Below, piece after piece: positions 27,381-34,697 of a stretch of 40,279 nt of DNA. The position numbers were made by a program, and so were the translations under genes. Within the stretch, counting starts at the first letter, position 1. Each line of letters begins with the position of its first letter. Source of the stretch: an uncultured Paenibacillaceae bacterium (GTDB lineage: Bacteria > Bacillota > Bacilli > Paenibacillales > DA-C8); assembly GCA_937957685.1 (NCBI GenBank), contig CALGAO010000139.1, forward strand, positions 1 to 40,279. The letters run 5' to 3'. The notes beneath the pieces were generated by a model. That model searched no databases and was not told where the DNA came from. It was given only the letters and a program-made list of their open reading frames with translations.

Positions 27381-27899
27381 ATGAAAAAAAGCTTGCTGAT
27401 CGTCATTTCCATGGTTGCTGTGCTGATGATCTCCGCGTTTGTAACGTTCTACTTATATTCTTCTTCCAGAACCTTGCATACGCTGCATTACCTGAACGAA
27501 CATCTGGATGCTGGCGGCGTCCGGTTGGGCATGCCGGACCGGGAAGTGCAACAATTGCTGGGAAGCGGCATCTTCATCGACGGATTCGGCGGTTACGCCA
27601 GAGAATATCCGGAGCTTGGACTGCTGCTCAGCTTCCCGACCGACCAGGAGAACGATCTGCATGACAGCGTCAGCCATATGGAGATGACCAATCCGGAGTA
27701 TTCCGTCTTCGGCATCCGGGTCGGCGATGACCCGAACGAGGCTCTGACGTTGCTCCGGCAGAAGCGATTCCGTCCGGACGATGATTCGCCGGATACCGTC
27801 CGGTTGGGCGAGTTTTCGATCAAGCTCAGCGGCCAGGACAGAATCGTTGCCATTCATATCCGCTTCGATGACAAGGACCTGAGAGACATCCTCTATTGA
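27381..27899 (+). CDS. Small membrane-anchored protein of unknown function
   Basis: About 172 aa. The first 26 residues (MKKSLLIVISMVAVLMISAF and on) form an uncleaved signal anchor, with Ser/Leu-rich sequence after it and no lipobox. The remainder is a mixed soluble domain with two similar-looking parts: GGVRLGMPDREVQQLLGSG near residue 46 and FGIRVGDDPNEALTLLRQKR near residue 112. Each resembles half of a repeated MDR-type (Gly-M-x-x-x-E/D-V) small motif. Several starts are possible (GTG 27372, ATG 27375, GTG 27378, ATG 27381); the last fits the ribosome site AGGTGAT best. No function can be assigned from sequence. Confidence 0.65.
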   Translation: MKKSLLIVISMVAVLMISAFVTFYLYSSSRTLHTLHYLNEHLDAGGVRLGMPDREVQQLLGSGIFIDGFGGYAREYPELGLLLSFPTDQENDLHDSVSHMEMTNPEYSVFGIRVGDDPNEALTLLRQKRFRPDDDSPDTVRLGEFSIKLSGQDRIVAIHIRFDDKDLRDILY

Positions 27900-28202
27900 T
27901 CTGGCTGCGCTTCTGCGTGCCGCCGTTCGGCCTGGTGCTGCAACACGCATGGTCATTGCTGAATTCTTGAGGAGACGGCCATGCTGCGTCAATGGAACAC
28001 CTCCGTGTCGCCTGGGAGTCTGCCCGAACAACAACCGAAGATCAACAAGCCTGTTCTTTCTTTCATTTCATAGTAAGAAAACGGTTTATATTTGTCCAGA
28101 TCAGCCTATAAAGATGTCCGAATCCACCACCATCGAACTTCTCCCCGCCTAATATAATGGAGATCAGAAGAATGATCTTCAGGAGAGGAGATGCGATGTG
28201 CA
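27900..28202 (+). promoter_or_regulatory. Leader region of the second GH78 gene with cre-like site and -10
   Basis: Three hundred bases without a convincing gene. AGAAAACGGTTTAT (28076-28089) matches 11 of 14 positions of the cre consensus. A consensus -10, TATAAT, lies at 28153-28158 but no good -35 is seen at 16-18 bases. AGGAGAGGAG (28181-28190) is the ribosome site; the ATG directly after it is too close, so the ATG at 28203 is preferred. Confidence 0.35.
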
Positions 28203-30887
28203 ATGACGACACTTATGGTCACTGAACTGCGTTGTGAATACCGCAAGGATCCGGTTGGCCTTGGGGTTGCCAGACCGCGATTCAGTTGGCAGTTGCGCTC
28301 GGACGACGTGCATGTCCTGCAGCGCGCCTACCGCGTCCAGGTCTCTGACAGCCTGACCGGGTTTGAGGAGGACAAGCTGGTATGGGATTCGGGCGTTGTT
28401 GAGTCGGACAAGTCAGTGCTGGTGGAATATGAGGGCGAGCAGCTGCGGTCGAGGGGGCGCTACCATTGGCGCGTGAAGGTGTGGGATCAGAAAGGGCACG
28501 AGTCCGGGTGGAGCGAGCCGTGCATGTTCGAGATGGGGTTCCTGGATACGGCGGACTGGCAGGCTTCCTGGATCACCCCTGATCCAGATGCGATCGATCC
28601 GCAGGCGGAGGAAATCTTCATGCTGCGCAGGTCGTTCACCGCTGAGGGCGAGGTTCGCCGCGCCACCATCTATGCCACCGCGCTGGGGATGTATGAGCTG
28701 GAGCTGAACGGCCGGCGCGTCGGCGATGCCCAGTACACCCCGGGCTGGACCAGCTATCGCCATCGCCTGCAGGTGCAGGCCTACGATGTGACGGATCTGC
28801 TGCGAACTGGCGAGAACGCGATCGGCGCCATGCTGGCCAACGGCTGGTACAAAGGCACGCTGGGCTTCAACCCCAAGGACAGCTTGTATGGCGACCAACG
28901 AGCCCTGATCCTGCAGCTGCATATCGACTATGCGGATGGCACGACGGCGGTTGTAACCAGCGATGGTTCGTGGCGCGCTTCCACCGGACCGATCCTGATG
29001 TCCGAGATCTATCATGGCGAAACCTTCGATGCCCGGCTGGCGAAGGACGGCTGGTCGGACGTCGGCTACGACGACCAGGGATGGGCCGCGGTGGTCGAAC
29101 TGGATCATCCGAAGGACATCCTGCTCATGCAGGAGAATGAACCGGCCCGAATCACGCAGAGGCTGAAACCGGTCGCGCTCATCCGCACGCCGGCCGGCGA
29201 AACCGTGCTCGACATGGGTCAGAACATGGTCGGGCGCGTTCACATGCGCCTGGACCTGCCGGCCGGTACGGTCCTGACGCTGAAGCATGCCGAGGTGCTG
29301 GATCGCGAGGGCAATTTCTACATCGGCAATCTGCGCAGCGCGAAGCAGACCGTCACGTATACCTGCCGCGGCGGCGGAGAAGAGTATGAGCCGCATTTCT
29401 CCTTCCAGGGCTTCCGCTATGTGAAGATCGAGGGCTGGCCGGAGGATGTGCCGCTCGAGCCGGATCGCTTCACCGGCCATGTCATTCATACGGACATGAG
29501 GCCGGCGGGGACCTTCGAATGCTCGCATGAGCTTCTGAATCAGCTGCAGCGCAACATCGTGTGGGGGCAGCGGGGGAATTTCCTCGACGTTCCGACCGAC
29601 TGTCCGCAGCGCGACGAACGTCTCGGCTGGACCGGGGACGCGCAGGTGTTCATCCGGACAGCCGCCTTTAACTACGGCGTCTACCCGTTCTTCTCCAAGT
29701 GGCTGCACGATCTGAAGGCGGATCAGCTGGAGAACGGCGGAGTGCCTTTCGTCATCCCGAACATCCTGGGTCAGGAAGCCCACAGTTCGGCTGCCTGGGG
29801 GGATGCCGCCGTCATCTGCCCGTGGACGCTGTACGTCTGTTACGGGGACAAGCGCATCCTGGAAGAACAGTATGACAGCATGAAGGCATGGGTGGAATAT
29901 ATCCGCGCCCAGGGGGAAGACGAGTATCTGTGGAATACCGGCTTCCACTTCGGCGACTGGCTCGGCCTCGACGCCAACTCCGGCGACTATGTGGGGGCCA
30001 CGCCGCGCGATCTGATCGCCACCTGCTTCTACGCCTGCTCGACGGAGATCGTCGCGAGAACGGCGGAAATCCTGGGCCGGACGGAGGATGCGGCGAAGTA
30101 TCGCGAGCTGCATGCGCGCATCGTCGATGCTTTCCATCGGGAGTTCATCACGCCGAGCGGCCGTCTGGCCGCCCATACGCAGACGGCTCATGTGTTGCCG
30201 CTGATGTTCGGGCTGGTGGATGGACCGGTGAAGGAGAGGCTGGCCCGTACGTTGGCCGAATATGTGAAGGAGAAGAACGACCATCTGACCACCGGATTCG
30301 TCGGCACGCCGTACCTGTGCCATGTCCTGACCGAGAACGGTTACCACGATGTGGCGGTCAAGCTGGTGCAGCAGGAGGACTACCCGGGCTGGCTGTATTC
30401 GATCCATCAGGGTGCGACGACCATCTGGGAGCACTGGGATGGCATCAAGCCGGACGGCACGTTCTGGAGCGATGACATGAACTCCTACAACCACTATGCG
30501 TACGGTTCGATCGGCGATTGGCTGTATCGGGCGGTGTCCGGACTCGATCTCGATGAGGCACGGCCGGGCTACAAGCGCATCCTGTTCAGGCCGCGTCCGG
30601 ATTCGGAGCTGACATATGCGAAGGCAGCCTATGAGTCCGAGTACGGGCTGGTGCGCAGCGAGTGGAGACTGGCCGAGGACGGCACGGTGACGTATGAGTT
30701 CGAGCTGCCGCCGAATACGACCGCCAGGGCGAAGCTGCCTGGCGCGTCACTGGCAAGCGTGACGGTGAACGGCGCCGTTGCGGGGGAAGCTGCCGGCGTG
30801 CTTGCCGCAGCGGAGGAAGAAGGCGGCGTGGCGCTGGAGCTCGGCTCGGGCGTCTATCGCGTGGTCGCTGTCGCCGCGAGATCATAA
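28203..30887 (+). CDS. Alpha-L-rhamnosidase, GH78 (second copy)
   Basis: About 894 aa, no signal peptide, cytoplasmic. Starts MTTLMVTELRCEYRKDPVGL, the normal N-terminus of full-length GH78 enzymes. An N-terminal Fn3-like domain (about 1-110), beta-domains (about 120-400) with ATALGMYELELNGRRVGD, and the six-hairpin barrel containing PTDCPQRDERLGWTGD (Asp466, Asp471, Glu472, Asp479) and GATTIWEHWD follow, then a beta-sandwich C-terminus. It is clearly related to the first copy but diverged, so the two probably differ in linkage or aglycone preference. It is transcribed alone, with a strong hairpin after the stop. Regulation may involve CcpA (cre-like site upstream) and a nearby AraC protein. 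Confidence 0.93.
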   Translation: MTTLMVTELRCEYRKDPVGLGVARPRFSWQLRSDDVHVLQRAYRVQVSDSLTGFEEDKLVWDSGVVESDKSVLVEYEGEQLRSRGRYHWRVKVWDQKGHESGWSEPCMFEMGFLDTADWQASWITPDPDAIDPQAEEIFMLRRSFTAEGEVRRATIYATALGMYELELNGRRVGDAQYTPGWTSYRHRLQVQAYDVTDLLRTGENAIGAMLANGWYKGTLGFNPKDSLYGDQRALILQLHIDYADGTTAVVTSDGSWRASTGPILMSEIYHGETFDARLAKDGWSDVGYDDQGWAAVVELDHPKDILLMQENEPARITQRLKPVALIRTPAGETVLDMGQNMVGRVHMRLDLPAGTVLTLKHAEVLDREGNFYIGNLRSAKQTVTYTCRGGGEEYEPHFSFQGFRYVKIEGWPEDVPLEPDRFTGHVIHTDMRPAGTFECSHELLNQLQRNIVWGQRGNFLDVPTDCPQRDERLGWTGDAQVFIRTAAFNYGVYPFFSKWLHDLKADQLENGGVPFVIPNILGQEAHSSAAWGDAAVICPWTLYVCYGDKRILEEQYDSMKAWVEYIRAQGEDEYLWNTGFHFGDWLGLDANSGDYVGATPRDLIATCFYACSTEIVARTAEILGRTEDAAKYRELHARIVDAFHREFITPSGRLAAHTQTAHVLPLMFGLVDGPVKERLARTLAEYVKEKNDHLTTGFVGTPYLCHVLTENGYHDVAVKLVQQEDYPGWLYSIHQGATTIWEHWDGIKPDGTFWSDDMNSYNHYAYGSIGDWLYRAVSGLDLDEARPGYKRILFRPRPDSELTYAKAAYESEYGLVRSEWRLAEDGTVTYEFELPPNTTARAKLPGASLASVTVNGAVAGEAAGVLAAAEEEGGVALELGSGVYRVVAVAARS

Positions 30888-31492
30888 CTGGATAAGGAGC
30901 AGGGCGCGAAAGCCCTGCTCCTTCGCATGTCGCATGAATAGCCGTCCATGAACTTCTCGATCTTTTTCGGCGTCGACTGGATGACCCTCTCGCTTGATGT
31001 TTCATTTATTCCATGACCCAAAACTCCGTTCCTGGATCTTCCGAAGGAGTATACCGACCCGTCGGCCGTTACCACGAAGGAATGCAAATCCCTGTTTTGC
31101 TCGGCTGCATAATTGCCGTTGACGGCAATCGCCACGGCATTGGAGATTCCTTCAATCTTCCTGGGGGTCAGCTGATCCTCCTCGTCGCCATGACCGAGCG
31201 CGCCGAACAGTCCAATACCAAACGAATATACGTCGCCGTTCTCCATGAGCACCAGCGTATGCGCATCGCTTGGTGACACCGCGATCGCTCCGGCAAGTCC
31301 CTCCACCAGCGTCGGAGTCTGCCGGGCCGATTTATCCCCCAATCCCAATTGACCGGAATTGTTGCTTCCGAAGGCAAATACATTCGTGACCACGGAGGCT
31401 TGGGCCCGCCAATTGCTAGCACCAAGCTGGACGGAAAATACGACGCAAACCGCCGTCAAGCAAATCAGTATTTTTCGAGTCAAAGCTTTCAT
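30854..31492 (-). CDS. Secreted RCC1-repeat protein, 3' truncated
   Basis: About 212 aa from Met at 31492 (MKALTRKILICL), with a signal peptide cleaved after AQA near residue 32. AAGGAGG lies 14 bases upstream, so Met at 31531 is an alternative. Four RCC1-type blades follow, for example VFAFGSNNSGQLGLGD, VYSFGIGLFGALGHGDEED and VYSFGRSRNGVLGHGINE. A complete RCC1 propeller needs about seven. After KKIEKFMDGY the sequence runs into the terminator hairpin of the GH78 gene and stops inside that gene's last codons. The gene has therefore lost its 3' part in a rearrangement and is probably non-functional. Confidence 0.7.
   Translation of the reverse strand: MKALTRKILICLTAVCVVFSVQLGASNWRAQASVVTNVFAFGSNNSGQLGLGDKSARQTPTLVEGLAGAIAVSPSDAHTLVLMENGDVYSFGIGLFGALGHGDEEDQLTPRKIEGISNAVAIAVNGNYAAEQNRDLHSFVVTADGSVYSFGRSRNGVLGHGINETSSERVIQSTPKKIEKFMDGYSCDMRRSRAFAPCSLSSYDLAATATTR
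30894..30923. terminator. Strong hairpin after the second GH78 gene
   Basis: Perfect 12-base stem AAGGAGCAGGGC/GCCCTGCTCCTT with a 6-base loop, seven bases after the GH78 stop. T-runs are short on both strands. It lies inside the 3' end of the truncated RCC1 gene. Confidence 0.75.
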
Positions 31493-31640
31493 GCTCTGTT
31501 GGGAATCCTCCTTGCCATATACTGTGTTCATTTCTTTGACAAACAATAAATTACCTTTATATTCCTTTCCTCCCATCAAATAATATTTTTTTTATTAATA
31601 GGTGTTCTTTATCTTACCTCACACGCCGATTATCGAGTAG

Positions 31641-31653
31641 TGACAAATTGTCA
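31641..31653. promoter_or_regulatory. Perfect 13-base palindrome, operator-like
   Basis: TGACAAATTGTCA is symmetric around its central A. It lies in the AT-rich gap upstream of the RCC1 gene and downstream of the SLH-like gene. The bound protein is unknown. Confidence 0.35.
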
Positions 31654-31693
31654 TGATGTGAATGGATATAAACAGTCAACAGGCAAAGACGAC

Positions 31694-31729
31694 AAAAAAA
31701 TAAGGATCAGAGCGGAACGCTTCTGATCC
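31694..31729 (-). terminator. Rho-independent terminator of the SLH-like gene
   Basis: On the minus strand GGATCAGAAGCG pairs with CGCTCTGATCC (one bulged base) around a 3-base loop and is followed by TTA and seven T. It lies ten bases after the stop of the SLH-like gene. Confidence 0.85.
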
Positions 31730-31738
31730 CTTCATCGC

Positions 31739-33103
31739 TTACAGACCTTCGCCGTTCAGATAGTAATAGAAAGCCTCATTGGCCCAGAACGTATACGATT
31801 CGACTTCGATCTCCGGATCGAGCTTCGCGAATCCCGCCGCGATGTCATCCGTCGCATCGACCAGCGAGAACGTCTGCGCATAGAAATATCCATCGGTGAT
31901 CTTGTTATTGGCGATCAGCCTGTAGCCTTCACTCTTCGGCTCCGTCAGCGTATAGAACAGCGGCTGGAACCAGGAGCCGTAGATCAGGCCGGGTTGATCG
32001 CTGGCATTTTTCTTGGCGTATTGCAGAATGATCGCCTGGAACGCTTCCTTGTCCTCCTGATGGAAGAACTCCAAGACGAGGTCATATTCCATCGACGAAT
32101 GGATGTAGTTGCCGTTCTCCGTCAGCACCGCCTTCGAGTTCTCATCGACGTATGGCTCTCCCCATTCCTTGCGATGCACATAGGCCGAGGTCTTCGGCTC
32201 GAACTGGACCCTGGCATCGATGCCCTCGCTGCGCAGCAGGGCGAGAAGTTGAATGGCGTGGCGAACGTCCGAATGGCCATAGGTGACGGTCAGAGACGGC
32301 ACGAAGTTGGCATCGAACCGGCTGTCCTTCAGGTTGTACCCGGTGACGACGTCCTGCTTCAGCGCATCATCCACCAGCGGCTGCAGCGTCGGGATCTCGA
32401 TCAGGTTCGACGTCTCGAAGGCGGTGATGAACTTGCTGTAGATGTCGTCATCGCTCACATAGCCGATGTAGCGCTTGTAGGCGCCGTTGAACTCCAGCAC
32501 CTTGCCGAGCAGCGTCTGGACGAGCTCCGGAGATGCCGCGCGATTCGAGGCGAACTCTCCGTGATAGTCTGCCGGGATCAGACCGGTATCCACAGCCGTT
32601 GCCAGCTCCCGGCCATTCACGGCGTTGAACGATGCGGAGGAAAGACCGAGACGAGCCAGCGCCGCATCGACCTTGAACTGCGGATAGGTAAGCGCCAGTT
32701 CCCTGAGATTGGAAGCGCGTACGGCGATCAGGGCTGCCACCCAGGGCTTCAGCGGCTCATCAGCGTCAACTTCCGGTCCGCTCAGGATCCCCTCGGCGTA
32801 AAGAGCGGCCGCGCTGGCATACAGCTCATCATCCGCATCCAGGTCCGTGAAGGCCACATCCTCCTCAGGCGCCTGAAGCTCCAGGAGATCGGCCACATAC
32901 CGGATCAATTGTCCCTTGGTGATCGGAGTCTCGATGTGAATGCCGTGCTTGTCCTTCAGGAAGATGGCGTATTCTTCCGCGCTTGCCACGCGTGTCTCCG
33001 CCGCATAGGTGACAGGCAGAACCATCTGCAGCGTGAGCGACGTCACCAGCAGCAAGGCTGACAACCATCTGGTCAGGCAGGAGATGTTTCGGATTTTGGT
33101 CAT
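31739..33103 (-). CDS. Secreted SLH-like protein of unknown function
   Basis: 454 aa with a signal peptide (about 1-34, cleaved after TYAAE or nearby). Residues about 58-110 resemble one S-layer homology domain (TKGQLIRYVADLLEL, FTDLDADDELYASAAALYAEGILSG), and a partial second copy may follow (about 112-160). The rest, residues 160-454, is rich in aromatic and acidic residues and was not recognised. SLH domains tether proteins to pyruvylated cell-wall polymer, so a cell-surface role is likely. AAGGAGGAG precedes the start. It is divergent from the VTC/DUF4956/CotH operon, with 164 bases shared between them, so co-regulation is possible. Confidence 0.75.
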   Translation of the reverse strand: MTKIRNISCLTRWLSALLLVTSLTLQMVLPVTYAAETRVASAEEYAIFLKDKHGIHIETPITKGQLIRYVADLLELQAPEEDVAFTDLDADDELYASAAALYAEGILSGPEVDADEPLKPWVAALIAVRASNLRELALTYPQFKVDAALARLGLSSASFNAVNGRELATAVDTGLIPADYHGEFASNRAASPELVQTLLGKVLEFNGAYKRYIGYVSDDDIYSKFITAFETSNLIEIPTLQPLVDDALKQDVVTGYNLKDSRFDANFVPSLTVTYGHSDVRHAIQLLALLRSEGIDARVQFEPKTSAYVHRKEWGEPYVDENSKAVLTENGNYIHSSMEYDLVLEFFHQEDKEAFQAIILQYAKKNASDQPGLIYGSWFQPLFYTLTEPKSEGYRLIANNKITDGYFYAQTFSLVDATDDIAAGFAKLDPEIEVESYTFWANEAFYYYLNGEGL

Positions 33104-33143
33104 AGGGGTGGCTCCTCCTTCATTTCCTATTATTTTTATAGGT

Positions 33144-33173
33144 TTTATATGTGATTCTATCAGCGATGAGCAA
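33144..33173 (-). promoter_or_regulatory. Candidate promoter of the SLH-like gene
   Basis: On the minus strand TTGCTC (33168-33173) and TATAAA (33144-33149) are 18 bases apart in the divergent gap. Confidence 0.4.
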
Positions 33174-33212
33174 GTACTTCAATCATGAATTTATACGGGC
33201 TAAGTAAGATTT

Positions 33213-33242
33213 CAGACAGATTTAAGGTTCCCATTCTATACT
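33213..33242 (+). promoter_or_regulatory. Candidate promoter of the VTC/DUF4956/CotH operon
   Basis: CAGACA (33213-33218) and TATACT (33237-33242) are 18 bases apart, 25 bases before the start codon. AAAGGAGG follows at about 33253. Confidence 0.45.
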
Positions 33243-33267
33243 CGGTTCAGACGAAAGGAGGAACACC

Positions 33268-33981
33268 ATGCAGACGCCGCTCAAATATCGGCATGAACTC
33301 AAGTATCACATGAACCCCCATCAATACTGGATCATCAAGCAACGGCTCAAACACCTGCTGATCCCGGACAAGCATGCCGGACCCAACGGGGAGTATCATA
33401 TCCGCAGCCTGTATTTCGACAATATCGACAATCAGGCACTTCATGAGAAGTTAGGCGGCGTGCCGGACCGCGAGAAGTACCGGATCCGCATCTACAATCG
33501 CTCGGACCGCGTCATCCATCTGGAGAAGAAGCTGAAGCGCCTTGATTATGTCGCCAAGGTCAAGGAGCCGCTCACGCGGTCGATGGCGGACGCGATCATG
33601 TCCGGAGATCCCGAGGTCCTGAATGTGCCTGACAAGCCGCTCCTGTACGAATTATATCGGAAGATCCGTCATGAGCGGATGCAGCCCAAGGTGATCGTCG
33701 ATTATGTGCGGGAAGCGTACATCTGCCCTTACGGCAACGTCCGCATCACCTTCGACAAGAACCTGAAGACGGGGCTCGGCCAGACCGATCTGTTCGATCC
33801 CGATCTGATGACGGTAGATGCCTTCGACACCAATCTCATCGTACTGGAGATCAAGTTCGACGAGTACCTGCCCGAGTTGGTCAGAACCGCCGTACAGGGC
33901 GAGAACATTCACCGGCAGTCAAATTCCAAATATGTGATCTGCCGCAAACTGATCAAAGCAAATTCCTGGGAGGATCAATAG
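33268..33981 (+). CDS. VTC-domain protein, polyphosphate-polymerase-like
   Basis: 237 aa, a stand-alone VTC domain of the triphosphate-tunnel metalloenzyme fold. In yeast Vtc4 this fold makes inorganic polyphosphate from ATP. Alternating basic residues that line the tunnel are visible: KYHMNPHQY, IRSLYFDN, EKYRIRIYNR, HLEKKLK and AKVKEPL. The metal-binding Glu region is LIVLEIKFDEYLP and the C-terminal SNSKYVICRKL matches the family end. No transmembrane segment is present, so it would act at the inner face of the membrane with its partner. AAAGGAGG precedes the ATG by eight bases. The next gene begins one base after the stop, a sign of tight coupling. Activity as a polymerase is inferred from the fold. 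Confidence 0.85.
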   Translation: MQTPLKYRHELKYHMNPHQYWIIKQRLKHLLIPDKHAGPNGEYHIRSLYFDNIDNQALHEKLGGVPDREKYRIRIYNRSDRVIHLEKKLKRLDYVAKVKEPLTRSMADAIMSGDPEVLNVPDKPLLYELYRKIRHERMQPKVIVDYVREAYICPYGNVRITFDKNLKTGLGQTDLFDPDLMTVDAFDTNLIVLEIKFDEYLPELVRTAVQGENIHRQSNSKYVICRKLIKANSWEDQ

Positions 33982-33982
33982 C

Positions 33983-34678
33983 ATGAACAATAACGAGCAA
34001 ATCAGTTTCACCGACATCATTCGCGACTCCGTTCTGAATCAGTTCAACAGCAACCTGAGCATCCCCAACATCCTCATAACGCTCTTGATCGCCTTTTTCG
34101 TCGGATTGTTTATCTACCTGCTGTACAAGCGAATTTTCAGCGGCGTGCTGTATTCCAAAAGCTTCAACGTTTCGCTCATCGGCATGGCGATCATCACCTC
34201 GATGGTCATCATGGCCGTTAACTCCAACCTCATCCTCTCGCTCGGCATGGTCGGCGCGCTCAGCATCGTTCGCTTCCGCACGCCGATCAAGGACCCGACG
34301 GATCTCATCTTCCTGTTCTGGTCGGCCGCCGCAGGCATCGTCGTCGGAGCAGGCTTCTACACGCTGGCCATCATTGGTTCGGTGATCATCGGTCTGGTGC
34401 TGTTCGTATTTGTCAAGAGCGCATCGTTTGAGACACCTTATCTCATGGTTGTGAACTGCGCAAACACGCAGAGCGAGGAGCTGGTTTACAACAAGCTGAA
34501 GGAAAAAGTCAAACGGTTCACTATCAAGCAGAAAACCGTCACTTCGGATAACATCGAGATGACCGTGGAGCTGCGCGTCAAGCAGGATGATCCGACATTC
34601 GTGAGTGACATTCAGGCGCTGCAGGGGGTCAAGAATGCCGTCCTGATCAGCTACAGCGGAGATTATGTTTCCCAATAA
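33983..34678 (+). CDS. DUF4956 membrane protein
   Basis: 231 aa with about four transmembrane segments (roughly residues 28-48, 62-80, 104-122 and 124-146). The loop GMVGALSIVRFRTPIKDPTD is the family signature. The C-terminal 85 residues form a soluble domain that looks like a small ferredoxin-fold module. GGGAGG sits inside the end of the VTC gene and the start is one base after its stop. In Firmicutes this family is regularly encoded between VTC-domain and CotH genes, as here. It may be a membrane scaffold or channel for the polymer; this is inference. Confidence 0.85.
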   Translation: MNNNEQISFTDIIRDSVLNQFNSNLSIPNILITLLIAFFVGLFIYLLYKRIFSGVLYSKSFNVSLIGMAIITSMVIMAVNSNLILSLGMVGALSIVRFRTPIKDPTDLIFLFWSAAAGIVVGAGFYTLAIIGSVIIGLVLFVFVKSASFETPYLMVVNCANTQSEELVYNKLKEKVKRFTIKQKTVTSDNIEMTVELRVKQDDPTFVSDIQALQGVKNAVLISYSGDYVSQ

Positions 34679-34697
34679 AAAAGGCGGTGATCAGCTC

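Noticed and set aside
27949..28152. 67-codon frame before the second GH78 gene
   Set aside because: No protein-like pattern; the region carries a -10 box and a cre-like site instead.
28413..30494. 693-codon minus-strand frame opposite the second GH78 gene
   Set aside because: Same reasoning: antisense shadow of a gene with conserved catalytic motifs.
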